64,000 nt of DNA from Rhodothermales bacterium. Lineage in GTDB: Bacteria > Bacteroidota > Rhodothermia > Rhodothermales > VXPQ01. Made by a program: the position numbers and the translations under genes. A model generated the notes under the pieces. That model ran no database searches. It saw nothing but the letters and a program-made list of their open reading frames with translations, and was not told where the DNA came from. This document shows, in pieces, positions 36,387-44,883 of the stretch. The stretch covers positions 372,001 through 436,000 of the forward strand of contig OX638293.1 of assembly GCA_951812335.1 (NCBI GenBank). Reading direction: 5' to 3'. Within the stretch, counting starts at the first letter, position 1, and the number at the start of each line of letters is the position of its first letter.

Positions 36387-37838
36387 ATGGCCCACATTTA
36401 CATTCCCTCCCCACTGCGGACGTACGTTGACGGTCAAAGCACCGTAGATATCGAGGGTGCAACCGTCCAGGAAGCGCTGGCGAATCTCGTACGGCAGCAT
36501 CCGGCTATCGGGAAGCACCTGTTCGCAGAAACCGGCAAGCTCCGGCAGTTCGTCAACATATACCGGAACGAGGAAGACATTCGGTATCTGGACCGCGAAA
36601 AAACCGCGCTGGATCCGAAGGACGAAATCTCGATCGTCCCATCCGTGGCCGGGGGAGCGGAAAACGACGCCTGCATGCCGCATACCCTGAAACCGGAAGA
36701 AATCAGGCGGTACAGCCGGCATCTAACCCTCCCGGAATTCGGGATGGAGGGACAAAGAAAACTCAAGACATCGTCCGTGCTCGTCGTGGGAGCGGGCGGG
36801 CTCGGGTCGCCGCTGGCCATGTACCTCGCTGCTGCAGGCGTCGGCAAAATAGGCATCGTGGACTTCGATGTGGTGGACGAAACCAACCTGCAAAGACAGA
36901 TTCTTCACGGGACAAAAGATGTGGGGCGAAAAAAACTCGTATCGGCCCGCGAGACGATCCGCGACGTGAATCCGTTTGTCGAGGTGGAAACCTTCGACAC
37001 GGCGCTTACCAGCGAAAATGCGCTCGATATTCTTTCGGGGTACGACATCGTTGCAGACGGCACGGACAATTTTCCCACCCGCTATCTGGTCAACGATGCA
37101 TGCGTGATGCTGGGCATTCCGAACGCCTACGCCTCGATTTTTCGCTTCGAAGGGCAGGCGTCGGTGTTCGCCGCAAAAGACGGACCGTGCTACCGTTGTC
37201 TGTACGAAGAACCCCCTCCTCCAGGTCTCGTCCCGTCCTGTGCAGAGGGAGGCGTCCTGGGCGTCCTGCCCGGGCTGGCCGGGGCCATACAGGCCACCGA
37301 AGCGCTCAAGATGCTCACCGGCATCGGGGAACCGCTTATCGGGCGATTGCTGGTCATCGACGCCCTCGGCATGCACTTCCGGGCGCTGCGTATCCGGCGC
37401 AATCCGGACTGCCCGGTGTGCGGCGACCATCCTTCCCAAACCGAACTCATTGATTATCAGGCTTTCTGCGGCATTCCGACACAACCGAACGGCAACGCTA
37501 TGAACCAGGAAACATCTCTCCCCGAAATCACGGTACGCGAACTAAAGAACCGGATCGATCAGGGGAATCGCCCCTTTATTCTGGATGTGCGCAAGTCGCA
37601 CGAGTACGACATCGTGAACCTCGGCGGCACGCTCATTCCGCTGGACGAACTGGCCGATCGGCTGGACGAACTGGAAGATCACAAGAATGTAGACATTGTG
37701 GTTCACTGTCGCTCGGGCGGACGCTCTTCGCGGGCCGTGCAATTGATGCGCGAGCGCGGGTTCGAGCACGCTCTCAACCTGAAAGGCGGCGTGTTGGCCT
37801 GGAGCGACGAGATCGACCCCTCCATGCCGCAGTACTGA
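36387..37838 (+). CDS. Fused CysO/MoaD-like sulfur carrier + MoeB-type E1 + rhodanese
   Basis: One uninterrupted 483-residue frame. Residues 1-90 are a ubiquitin-like sulfur carrier ending in SVAGG; the stretch FVNIYRNEEDIRYL matches the CysO type. A six-residue linker leads to residues 97-350, an E1-like adenylyltransferase with GAGGLGS (135-141), ADGTDNFPTRYLVND (223-237) and zinc cysteines CYRC (268-271) and CPVC (342-345). Residues 377-483 are a rhodanese with catalytic Cys441 in CRSGGRSS. The E1-rhodanese half resembles mycobacterial MoeZ, which thiolates CysO. The Gly-Gly is internal, so the carrier would need proteolytic release unless translation also starts at the internal ATG at 36675. 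No cysM is visible nearby. Confidence 0.87.
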   Translation: MAHIYIPSPLRTYVDGQSTVDIEGATVQEALANLVRQHPAIGKHLFAETGKLRQFVNIYRNEEDIRYLDREKTALDPKDEISIVPSVAGGAENDACMPHTLKPEEIRRYSRHLTLPEFGMEGQRKLKTSSVLVVGAGGLGSPLAMYLAAAGVGKIGIVDFDVVDETNLQRQILHGTKDVGRKKLVSARETIRDVNPFVEVETFDTALTSENALDILSGYDIVADGTDNFPTRYLVNDACVMLGIPNAYASIFRFEGQASVFAAKDGPCYRCLYEEPPPPGLVPSCAEGGVLGVLPGLAGAIQATEALKMLTGIGEPLIGRLLVIDALGMHFRALRIRRNPDCPVCGDHPSQTELIDYQAFCGIPTQPNGNAMNQETSLPEITVRELKNRIDQGNRPFILDVRKSHEYDIVNLGGTLIPLDELADRLDELEDHKNVDIVVHCRSGGRSSRAVQLMRERGFEHALNLKGGVLAWSDEIDPSMPQY

Positions 37839-37931
37839 GCCGTACGCGGCGGAACAAGCCCGGAGCGGGGAGCCCACACCCCGGCTGCAACATGCAGGCT
37901 TGCACTACGCACCAGGACCCTGTGGTATCCT

Positions 37932-38741
37932 ATGATCTATAAAACCGTCCGGGGCGTGGACGTGCCCGCGCTTGGGCTGGGCACGTACCTGCTCACGGGA
38001 CAGGCTTGCCGGCGCGGTGTGGCGGAGGCCATCGATATCGGATATCGGCACATCGACACGGCGGTGGCCTACGGCAACGAAGAAGAAACGGGTCAGGGGC
38101 TTCGCGACGCAGGTATCGCGAGAGAGAACATTTTCCTGACCACGAAAATATGGATGGACAACCTGATTCCGAGCCGGATCGCCCCGGCAGCCGGAGAAAG
38201 TCTGTCCAGACTCCGCACGCCCTATATCGATCTGCTCCTCATTCACTGGCCGACTCCGACCATGGAGCTGGAAGCATGCCTCGACGAAATGCAAGCTTTG
38301 CAGGCGACCGGCAAGGTGCGTCACATCGGGGTCAGCAATTTCCCTCCCGCCCTGATGCAGAGGGCTGCTGCACACGCGCCCATTTTCTGCAATCAGGTGG
38401 AATATCACCCCTATCTGGACCAGAGTACGCTGCGTGCTCTGGCACAGGAGTGCAACACATTGCTTACGGCCTACAGCCCCCTTGGCCGCGGGGCGGTATT
38501 GCGGGATAAAACACTGAAAAACATTGCGGCGGCACATAACAAAACGCCCGCGCAAGTCACCCTGCGGTGGCTACTCCAGCTCGACAGCGTAGCAGCTATC
38601 CCCAAGGCCTCCGGTTCACAGCGCCGGCGGCAAAATTTCGACCTGTTCGATTTCGAACTCGACAACGAGGAAATGCGCCGGATCGACGCCCTGGCGTGCG
38701 GAAAACGCATGGTGGATCCCTCATGGGCGCCGGTGTGGTAA
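37932..38741 (+). CDS. Aldo/keto reductase
   Basis: A 269-residue NADPH-dependent oxidoreductase with a TIM-barrel. The catalytic tetrad is complete: Asp42, Tyr47, Lys72 and His105 (GYRHIDTAVAYGNE, TTKIW, LLLIHWP). The cofactor segment IPKASGSQRRRQNFDLF is near the C-terminus. It resembles the 2,5-diketo-gluconate reductase subgroup in length and motif style; the substrate is unknown. It lies 93 bases after the sulfur-carrier fusion gene on the same strand. Confidence 0.92.
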   Translation: MIYKTVRGVDVPALGLGTYLLTGQACRRGVAEAIDIGYRHIDTAVAYGNEEETGQGLRDAGIARENIFLTTKIWMDNLIPSRIAPAAGESLSRLRTPYIDLLLIHWPTPTMELEACLDEMQALQATGKVRHIGVSNFPPALMQRAAAHAPIFCNQVEYHPYLDQSTLRALAQECNTLLTAYSPLGRGAVLRDKTLKNIAAAHNKTPAQVTLRWLLQLDSVAAIPKASGSQRRRQNFDLFDFELDNEEMRRIDALACGKRMVDPSWAPVW

Positions 38742-38835
38742 CAAAAAGCATGTTGGCAAAAATCATGCCCCGCCCTTATTATTACGAGCGTCATCCAATC
38801 CAGCGCCACCTACCCCATACCGAACTGCAAGAATC

Positions 38836-40161
38836 ATGCATACCCATCGCTTGAACATACTGCTCCTGCTGGCAACCCTGCCTCTGCTCGTTATCGCGGG
38901 ATGCAGCGTATCCGAAGGAAACGACCGGCACATGGTAGACGCATCCGTGTGCGACGAAGATAACGGCGGCCTTGTCCTGCCCGACGGATTCTGCGCCGGC
39001 GTCGTGGCGGACAGTGTGGGAAGAACCCGGCACATCGTCGTGGACGCAGACGAGGACATCTATGTCATACACCGACGCATCACAGATGGCAGGGGCGGTA
39101 TTACGGCGCTCCGCGATACGGACAAGGACGGCAAGGCCGATTCCATGCACAGTTTCGGCGGCATCGCCGGCACCGGTCTCGAACTATATGACGGTCACCT
39201 GTACGCTACCACGGATTCTTCGGTACACCGGTTTGCTTTCGAAGGCGACGAGTTGGCGCCCATGGGCGATCCCGAACGCATCGTGGGGGGCTTCCTGGCA
39301 GGAGAGGAACAGCAACAGCACGCCTCCAAGGCGATCGCTTTCGACAACGAAGGACATCTGTATGTGAACGTGGGCGCCCCGTCGAACGCGTGCCAGGAAA
39401 CAATGCGTATGCTTGGATCTCCGGGCGTGGACCCCTGCCCCCAACTTGAGCGGGCGGCCGGCGTATGGCGATTCGACGCGACCACAGCCGGACAGACCCA
39501 GGAAGCGGACGGGCATCATTTCTCGACGGGCATCCGGAATGGCCTTGCGATGGCGTGGCATCCCGGCGCCGCCAGCATGTACGTCGTGCAGCATGGCCGC
39601 GACCAGTTGAACACAATATGGCCGGAGTACTATACGGACGAACAAAATGCCGAGCTGCCCGCCGAGGAAATGTTCAAACTCTACGACGGATCGGATTCCG
39701 GCTGGCCGTATTGCTATTATGACCACCAGCAGGGAATGAAACTCCTCTCGCCCGAATACGGCGGGGACGGTACGGAAGTCGGACGGTGCGCCGAAACGGC
39801 ATCCCCGGTGACCGCCTTCCCGGGGCATTACGCTCCCAACGATATGGTCTTCAACACGCAGGAGCACTTCCCGGCGCAGTACGCGAACGGCGCCTTCATC
39901 GCTTTTCACGGTTCCTGGAACAGGGCGCCGCTTCCCCAGAAGGGATATATGGTAGCGTTCGTCCCCATGGACGCATCCGGCGAACCGACCGGCGACTGGG
40001 AAAACTTCGCCGACGGGTTCAAAGGGGCGGATACGCTTGCGAGCCCCAGCGATGCCGTATACCGCCCGATGGGGCTGGCATTCGGCCCGCACGGTTCCCT
40101 GTACGTGTCGGATTCGAGGAAGGGACGTATCTGGCGGATCGTCTACAAAGGCATGGAATAG
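38836..40161 (+). CDS. Lipoprotein of the glucose/sorbosone dehydrogenase (beta-propeller) family
   Basis: A 441-residue exported lipoprotein: the signal peptide ends in the lipobox LLVIAGCS. The rest is a propeller of the PQQ-dependent sugar dehydrogenase type, with blade motifs such as GHLYVNVGAPSNACQE, FSTGIRNGLAMAWHPGA, GSDSGWPYCYYD, FIAFHGSWNRAPLPQKGY and MGLAFGPHGSLYVSDS. It probably oxidises an aldose or a related sugar in the periplasm. Whether it binds PQQ is not established by sequence. It is one of three such propeller proteins in the window, with those at 9468 and 45272. Confidence 0.85.
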   Translation: MHTHRLNILLLLATLPLLVIAGCSVSEGNDRHMVDASVCDEDNGGLVLPDGFCAGVVADSVGRTRHIVVDADEDIYVIHRRITDGRGGITALRDTDKDGKADSMHSFGGIAGTGLELYDGHLYATTDSSVHRFAFEGDELAPMGDPERIVGGFLAGEEQQQHASKAIAFDNEGHLYVNVGAPSNACQETMRMLGSPGVDPCPQLERAAGVWRFDATTAGQTQEADGHHFSTGIRNGLAMAWHPGAASMYVVQHGRDQLNTIWPEYYTDEQNAELPAEEMFKLYDGSDSGWPYCYYDHQQGMKLLSPEYGGDGTEVGRCAETASPVTAFPGHYAPNDMVFNTQEHFPAQYANGAFIAFHGSWNRAPLPQKGYMVAFVPMDASGEPTGDWENFADGFKGADTLASPSDAVYRPMGLAFGPHGSLYVSDSRKGRIWRIVYKGME

Positions 40162-40748
40162 CCACTTGGCGTATGGTTGTTGGCCGCATTTTCCAGTGTG
40201 GCGGTGCGCCGGACACATAACGTGCCGACGAGGGGGGGTTCTCTACAAAGCACTCCGGCGTCACGTAAAAAGAAGCGTCACGGTGTGCTGGACGCTAATC
40301 TTCCAGGGGCAATGTGCGCCTGATCCATGAGGATACGGGAGGAGTGGTCCTTTTCGTCATCGCCGGATTTTCCCGCAAGCCGGGTGCGCGGGGTACCTCG
40401 CCGACCGCCGTGTGCCCGAAATGAATGACCCGGGCACACGGGGCGGAACGGCCTGTACGGTAGCTACACGTACGCCCCCGGTGCGCCAGCGCTTCTACTC
40501 TTTTCTTTCCCTTCCGCCATGCGAACCAGTCTGGAAGCGATCCGATAAGAATCCGACGGGGGTACGCGGATATGCTCACTGCCCGCATTCCATAGATAGG
40601 CGTTGGTGCAGATTTGATGAAAAAGGAAAAAGAGGAGCAAAAAACGACTTCGAGACCAAAGCAAGTGTGGTTATATTGTGATATATGTATTATTTTTTTT
40701 GCAGTTGACCCGATTCCAATTAAGTTTTTAACAAACACAACCGCTGCC
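40162..40748. other. 587-base intergenic region with a strong hairpin, no confident gene
   Basis: I see no recognisable protein or RNA family here. A perfect 11-bp stem, CCGTGTGCCCG (40408-40418) with CGGGCACACGG (40431-40441) around a 12-base loop, lies in the middle. No T-tract follows on either strand. The last 100 bases before amtB are AT-rich and probably hold its promoter. Short frames on both strands lack supporting features. Confidence 0.5.
40408..40441. other. Strong hairpin without T-tract
   Basis: An 11-bp perfect inverted repeat with a 12-base loop lies 247 bases after the stop of the sugar-dehydrogenase-like gene. It could be part of a structured RNA or a factor-dependent terminator. 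No U-run follows it. Confidence 0.45.
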
Positions 40749-42092
40749 ATGCGTTTCCTTGTTTGCCTCCTTGTTCTACCCGCCCTTGCTCTGGCCGAAC
40801 CCGCATTTGCGCAGGACGCAGCCGCGGAATCAGCCCTGTCCGGCGCCGATACGGCGTGGATGCTGATTTCCACGGCGCTGGTTCTCCTGATGACGCCGGC
40901 GCTCGCATTCTTCTACGGTGGACTGGTTCGATCCAAAAACACGCTCAACACCATGATGATGAGCTTTATTTCCCTCGGCGTAGCCGGCGTCCTCTGGGTG
41001 CTGTTCGGATACTCGCTGGCTTTCGGAGGCGGAAATAAATGGATCGGCGACTTCTCGATGGCTTTTCTGAACGGCGTGGGTCTGGAACCTGACGGGAGTA
41101 TTCCCTCTCTGCTCTTCATGGCATTCCAGGGCACCTTCTTCATCATTACCGCCGCCCTGATCTCCGGAGCCGTAGTCGAGCGGATGCGCTTCAGGGCTTA
41201 TCTGATTTTCATTTCGCTGTGGGCCCTGCTCGTCTATGCTCCTGTATGTCACTGGGTATGGAGTGGCAATGCCTGGCTGGGCAATATGGGGGCGCTAGAC
41301 TTCGCAGGCGGCGCCGTAGTGCATATAAATGCAGGCGTAGCGGCTGTCGTGGCCGCACTCGTCCTGGGCGCGCGCAAGGATTACGGCAGACAAGCCATCA
41401 TTCCGCACAACGTGCCGTTCGTCCTACTGGGCGCGGGATTGCTTTGGTTCGGCTGGTTCGGATTTAACGGGGGGAGCGCACTCGCTGCGGACGGCATCGC
41501 GACCCTTGCCCTGGTAAACACCATGCTGGCGCCGGCAGCCACGCTCACCATGTGGACCATCATTGACCTGAGCCGCACCGGAAAGGTCACGGCCGTAGGC
41601 GCTGCAACAGCCATTGTGGTCGGTCTCGTTGCCGTCACACCTGCCGCCGGGTTCGTTTCGCCGATTTCCTCGCTGTTGATCGGCGCCATTGCCGCCTTCC
41701 CGTGCTATTTTGTCATTCAATGGCGGTCGCGCACGCGGCTGGACGATTCTCTCGACGTATTCGCCGCGCACGGGCTTGGCGGCATCACGGGGGCCCTCCT
41801 TACCGGCGTATTTGCGGAAAGCGCATGGAACGGCAATGCGGACGGACTCCTGTTCGGAAATCCAGCCCAATTAGGCATCCAGGCCATCTCCATCGCCGCC
41901 GTAATGCTTTACAGCGGTGTGGTTACGTACCTTATCATCAAGGGCATAAGCCTGGTCACCGCGTTGCGTCCGGATATTCCGAACGAAGGTATGGGATTGG
42001 ATATCGCCAGCCATGGCGAGGAAGCCTATTCCGACGGAGAAGGTATCGTGTTGCTGCTCGACGAAGAAATACGAGCATCGTCCGCTGCATAA
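40749..42092 (+). CDS. amtB: Ammonium transporter
   Basis: The 447-residue Amt/Rh channel conducts ammonium across the inner membrane. It has a cleavable signal peptide (ending near AEPAFAQ), then TALVLLMTPALAFFYGGLVRSKN, the helix-5 His region GGAVVHINAGVAA and the twin-His partner AAHGLGGITGALL. Eleven or so helices are visible and the length is normal. I chose the ATG at 40749; the frame is open 45 codons upstream but only across AT-rich promoter-like sequence. It is followed after 54 bases by a P-II gene, the standard amtB-glnK arrangement in which P-II blocks the channel under nitrogen excess. Confidence 0.95.
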   Translation: MRFLVCLLVLPALALAEPAFAQDAAAESALSGADTAWMLISTALVLLMTPALAFFYGGLVRSKNTLNTMMMSFISLGVAGVLWVLFGYSLAFGGGNKWIGDFSMAFLNGVGLEPDGSIPSLLFMAFQGTFFIITAALISGAVVERMRFRAYLIFISLWALLVYAPVCHWVWSGNAWLGNMGALDFAGGAVVHINAGVAAVVAALVLGARKDYGRQAIIPHNVPFVLLGAGLLWFGWFGFNGGSALAADGIATLALVNTMLAPAATLTMWTIIDLSRTGKVTAVGAATAIVVGLVAVTPAAGFVSPISSLLIGAIAAFPCYFVIQWRSRTRLDDSLDVFAAHGLGGITGALLTGVFAESAWNGNADGLLFGNPAQLGIQAISIAAVMLYSGVVTYLIIKGISLVTALRPDIPNEGMGLDIASHGEEAYSDGEGIVLLLDEEIRASSAA

Positions 42093-42146
42093 CCAGATCG
42101 AACCCACCATTACTTCAATCATCTTTCACCCTTTGGGATTATCGCC

Positions 42147-42512
42147 ATGAAATTAGTCAGAGCGGTCATTCGGCCTGAAAAACTCACCGAGGTGCTCACC
42201 GAACTGTTCAAAGCAGAAATCACCGGCCTGACGGTGACACGCGTTCGTGGCCACGGCGGCGAAACGGAAATCGTGGAAACCTACCGGGGCACCACGGCCA
42301 AAAAGGAACTCACCGAAAAGATCATGCTGGACATCGGCGTCTCGGATCATGTGCTCGACAAAGCCATCGACACCTTGCTCGCAACAGCGCGTACGGGCGA
42401 GGTGGGCGACGGAAAAATCTTCGTCCTGCCGGTAGAAAAGATTTATCGTATCCGAACTGGCGAAGAAGATGTAGCCGCTGTCACGCCGGTGGCTGCAGAG
42501 ATAAGCACATAA
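42147..42512 (+). CDS. glnK: P-II family nitrogen regulator, variant T-loop
   Basis: A 121-residue P-II signal protein. The body is canonical: MKLVRAVIRPEKLTEV, TGLTVTRVRGHGG, TGEVGDGKIFVLPVE and IRTGE. Aligned position by position to E. coli GlnB, Tyr46 and Lys58 are kept. Tyr51, the uridylylation site, is Ala51, and Gln39, a ligand of Mg-ATP/2-oxoglutarate, is Glu39. Control by uridylylation is therefore unlikely, and ligand response may differ. Pairing with amtB suggests it gates the ammonium channel. The stop TAA at 42510-42512 overlaps the first two bases of repeat copy 3. Confidence 0.9.
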   Translation: MKLVRAVIRPEKLTEVLTELFKAEITGLTVTRVRGHGGETEIVETYRGTTAKKELTEKIMLDIGVSDHVLDKAIDTLLATARTGEVGDGKIFVLPVEKIYRIRTGEEDVAAVTPVAAEIST

Positions 42513-42767
42513 GGATACTCTGGTCAAGACCACTTCGCCCGGCACTTTACTTTCGTGCGTAAACGACATCATGATTCCATCGTCGGAACCAGGAAAAACA
42601 CTGCGGATTCGGGGCATTGCGGACATGACGCGTCCTTCGGGAGGCTGCGAGGGGCACGCTGGCCGCGTCATTCCTCATTTATGTGGGGCCTGCCACACTG
42701 CTTCGTCATTCCTTGCCGGCGCACCCCGCTCAGCCTCTGAGCTTTGCGGACTTAATCAGAGTATCCT
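42511..42767 (+). repeat. Structured dispersed repeat, copy 3 (257 bp)
   Basis: Same orientation as copies 1 and 2. The ends are AAGGATACTCTGG and CAGAGTATCCTT. The second stem is kept with changes on both arms. The first stem is decayed compared with copy 2. The left end overlaps the glnK stop codon, so the structure would form directly at the 3' end of the amtB-glnK transcript. Confidence 0.85.
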
Positions 42768-42820
42768 TTAACATGCAACGGGCCTCTGCGAGGCCTTCGG
42801 ATAACATGCCCGAAAGCCGC

Positions 42821-42869
42821 ATTCCCCTGCACGGGATCCCTCTTCGAGAGGTATCCCGTGCAGGGGAAT
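42821..42869. other. 49-base near-perfect hairpin
   Basis: A 17-bp perfect outer stem (42821-42837 with 42853-42869, ATTCCCCTGCACGGGAT and its complement), one C/T mismatch, then a 5-bp inner stem CCTCT/AGAGG with loop TCG. A smaller hairpin GGCCT/AGGCC lies at 42781-42795. Together they could stop transcription from amtB-glnK before the dnaA region or be a protein-binding site. No long T-run follows. Confidence 0.75.
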
Positions 42870-42929
42870 ACATATGTGAAAAACTGTATTTTCGTCTGGA
42901 AAAAAGATTCCGCTTCGATACGTATATGT

Positions 42930-43327
42930 AAATGAAACGATTCAGGTCTACTGGACCCATCGGAAGAACGAAGGAACAGCGCATGTATCGTTTTATTTTT
43001 GCGCAAATCCTTTTTTTATAAATACTTATAGAAAAACAAAGAGAGCTTGTAAGCAAAAGCTGGAACACCCTCGAAAGCAACGTACACAGAATACCCCGGC
43101 AATTCGAGCGGAAGAAAGTATCCTCTGGATAGACGGCAGACTAAATGTGGATAAATAGTGGATAACCCGTATACGTCGTGTATTCTTTGTTAGAAAATTG
43201 TAACGAATTGTACTTGCAATCCGTGGCGGGCAAACATAAAATGGCTGGTAACGAAATGGGCAACCATGTTATGCCTTACCCCTACCTCGGTTCGTTACCT
43301 TGAACCGCCACCCACTCGATATAGTAC
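42930..43327. other. oriC: Candidate replication origin / dnaA control region
   Basis: This gene-free stretch lies directly upstream of dnaA. A perfect DnaA box in reverse orientation, TGTGGATAA, is at 43146-43154. A one-mismatch box, AGTGGATAA, is at 43157-43165. A strongly AT-rich block at about 42970-43045 could be an unwinding element. Two boxes would also suit DnaA autoregulation alone, so origin status is inferred. Confidence 0.55.
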
Positions 43328-44788
43328 ATGCCCTCCACCGCTGCCGAGAAAACGTGGGAAACCTGCCTCACCCAAATTTCCAACCAAATTTCCAAGCAGT
43401 CCTTTCGCACATGGTTTGCTCCGATCAGGTTGATTAACCTGGAGGAAAACAATGAGATCGCACGGCTTCGGCTGGCCGTTCCCAATGCTTTCCATACCGA
43501 ATGGTTGGAGTCTCATTATGCCCATGTCGTCAGGAAAACAGCTTCGAAGGTCCTTGGAAGACAGACCAATGTCGCCTACGAGGTCGCTCCGGATATAGCC
43601 TTGGGCGAGGAAAAGAACGACCGGCCTGTCCTGCCGCTCGAACCTTCGCGACGGAACAGGGAGTACCTGCCCCGCACCTATTCGACGATACCGTCACCGT
43701 CAGGACGACCCGCTCCAAACATAGCGCCCATCAAGAATACCTGCCTCAAGCCGGAGTATACCTTCGACTCTTTCATTGAAGGGCATTCCAATCGATTTGC
43801 CCGGGGCGGGGCCGTTGCCATTGCCGAGGACCCGAAAGGCACTGGATATAATCCATTCACCATCTACGGAGACACCGGCCTCGGGAAAACCCACCTGGTA
43901 CAGGCCATTGGCAATCATGCCTTGCGAAAAAACGCGAACCTGCGCGTCCACTACGTATCGGGAGAACAGTTTACGTCACAGTTCATCCACTCGATTCAGG
44001 AGAACCGTGTCCACTGCTTTTCCAATTTCTACCGACAAATCGACTTGCTGATCGTGGATGATGTGCAGTTCCTCAGCGGGAAAGAGAAAACGCAAGAGGA
44101 GTTCTTCCACATCTTCAACGAACTCCATCAAACGGGCAAGAAAATCATCCTGTGCGCCGACCGGCCTCCATCCGCGATCACCGGGATTCAGGAACGGCTC
44201 CTTTCGCGGTTTCAATGGGGGCTTTCCGCCGATATTCAGCCACCTGAGCTTGAGACACGCATCGCAATTCTGCAACACAAGGCGGTTAAAATGGGCATGT
44301 CGCTGCGACTGGACGTGCTGGAATTCGTCGCCGAGCGAATCCGGGCCAACATTCGACAACTGGAAGGTGCGTTACACAAGTTGTCCGCCTACGCCACACA
44401 TCACAGCCGCGATATCGACATAAACATAGCGAAAGGCATCCTCCAGGACCTGATGGAGGATTGTCAGGTGCGTCTCGAGATCGAAGACATTCAGCGTTGC
44501 GTTGCACAATTCTATGGCATTGAGCCCGAACTACTCTCGGCAAAAACGCGGAAGCGAGAGGCAGTGACCGCTCGCCACCTTGCCATGTATTTTTGCAAGC
44601 AACTAACTTCCCATTCCCTGAAAAGCATCGGCAACCGTTTTGGCGGGCGTGACCATTCGACGGTTATACACGCTTGCAAAACGGTCGAAAACCGTATGGA
44701 ACTGGAAGGTGCGTTTCGGGACGAGATAACTGTCGCCCGGGAACGGCTCGAACGCTATACGCCCGGCCGCTCGGTCAGGAATGGATAA
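43328..44788 (+). CDS. dnaA: Chromosomal replication initiator DnaA
   Basis: DnaA binds boxes at oriC and opens the duplex to start replication. The 486-residue protein has the N-terminal domain (TWETCLTQIS, FRTWFAPIRL), a short variable linker, and the AAA+ domain with Walker A GDTGLGKTHL (181-190), Walker B LLIVDDVQFLSG from residue 240, and the arginine-finger region ERLLSRFQWGL. The DNA-binding signature GGRDHSTVIHACKTV is at 439-453. Walker A has GDTG rather than the common GGVG; the catalytic GKT is intact. Upstream lie two DnaA boxes. dnaN and recF do not follow; a minus-strand gene lies behind double terminators. Confidence 0.96.
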   Translation: MPSTAAEKTWETCLTQISNQISKQSFRTWFAPIRLINLEENNEIARLRLAVPNAFHTEWLESHYAHVVRKTASKVLGRQTNVAYEVAPDIALGEEKNDRPVLPLEPSRRNREYLPRTYSTIPSPSGRPAPNIAPIKNTCLKPEYTFDSFIEGHSNRFARGGAVAIAEDPKGTGYNPFTIYGDTGLGKTHLVQAIGNHALRKNANLRVHYVSGEQFTSQFIHSIQENRVHCFSNFYRQIDLLIVDDVQFLSGKEKTQEEFFHIFNELHQTGKKIILCADRPPSAITGIQERLLSRFQWGLSADIQPPELETRIAILQHKAVKMGMSLRLDVLEFVAERIRANIRQLEGALHKLSAYATHHSRDIDINIAKGILQDLMEDCQVRLEIEDIQRCVAQFYGIEPELLSAKTRKREAVTARHLAMYFCKQLTSHSLKSIGNRFGGRDHSTVIHACKTVENRMELEGAFRDEITVARERLERYTPGRSVRNG

Positions 44789-44800
44789 AACCGGGACCAA

Positions 44801-44823
44801 GGGAGCACGGTCGTTGTGCTCCC
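44801..44823 (+). terminator. Hairpin terminator after dnaA
   Basis: An 8-bp perfect stem GGGAGCAC/GTGCTCCC with a 7-base loop begins 12 bases after the dnaA stop. Confidence 0.65.
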
Positions 44824-44840
44824 CGTATTTACGTGCACGG

Positions 44841-44875
44841 ACGAAACGCTCGGCGCTATGCGCCGAGCGTTTCGT
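44841..44875. terminator. Strong bidirectional hairpin terminator
   Basis: A 15-bp perfect stem (ACGAAACGCTCGGCG with its complement) and loop CTATG lie between the convergent dnaA and small minus-strand gene. It can serve both. Confidence 0.85.
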
Positions 44876-44883
44876 GTTCCGCC

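Noticed and set aside
43115-43135. A sequence resembling the repeat end (AAGTATCCTCTGG) near the dnaA boxes
   Set aside because: The match covers only about eight bases and the flanking bases differ from every copy.
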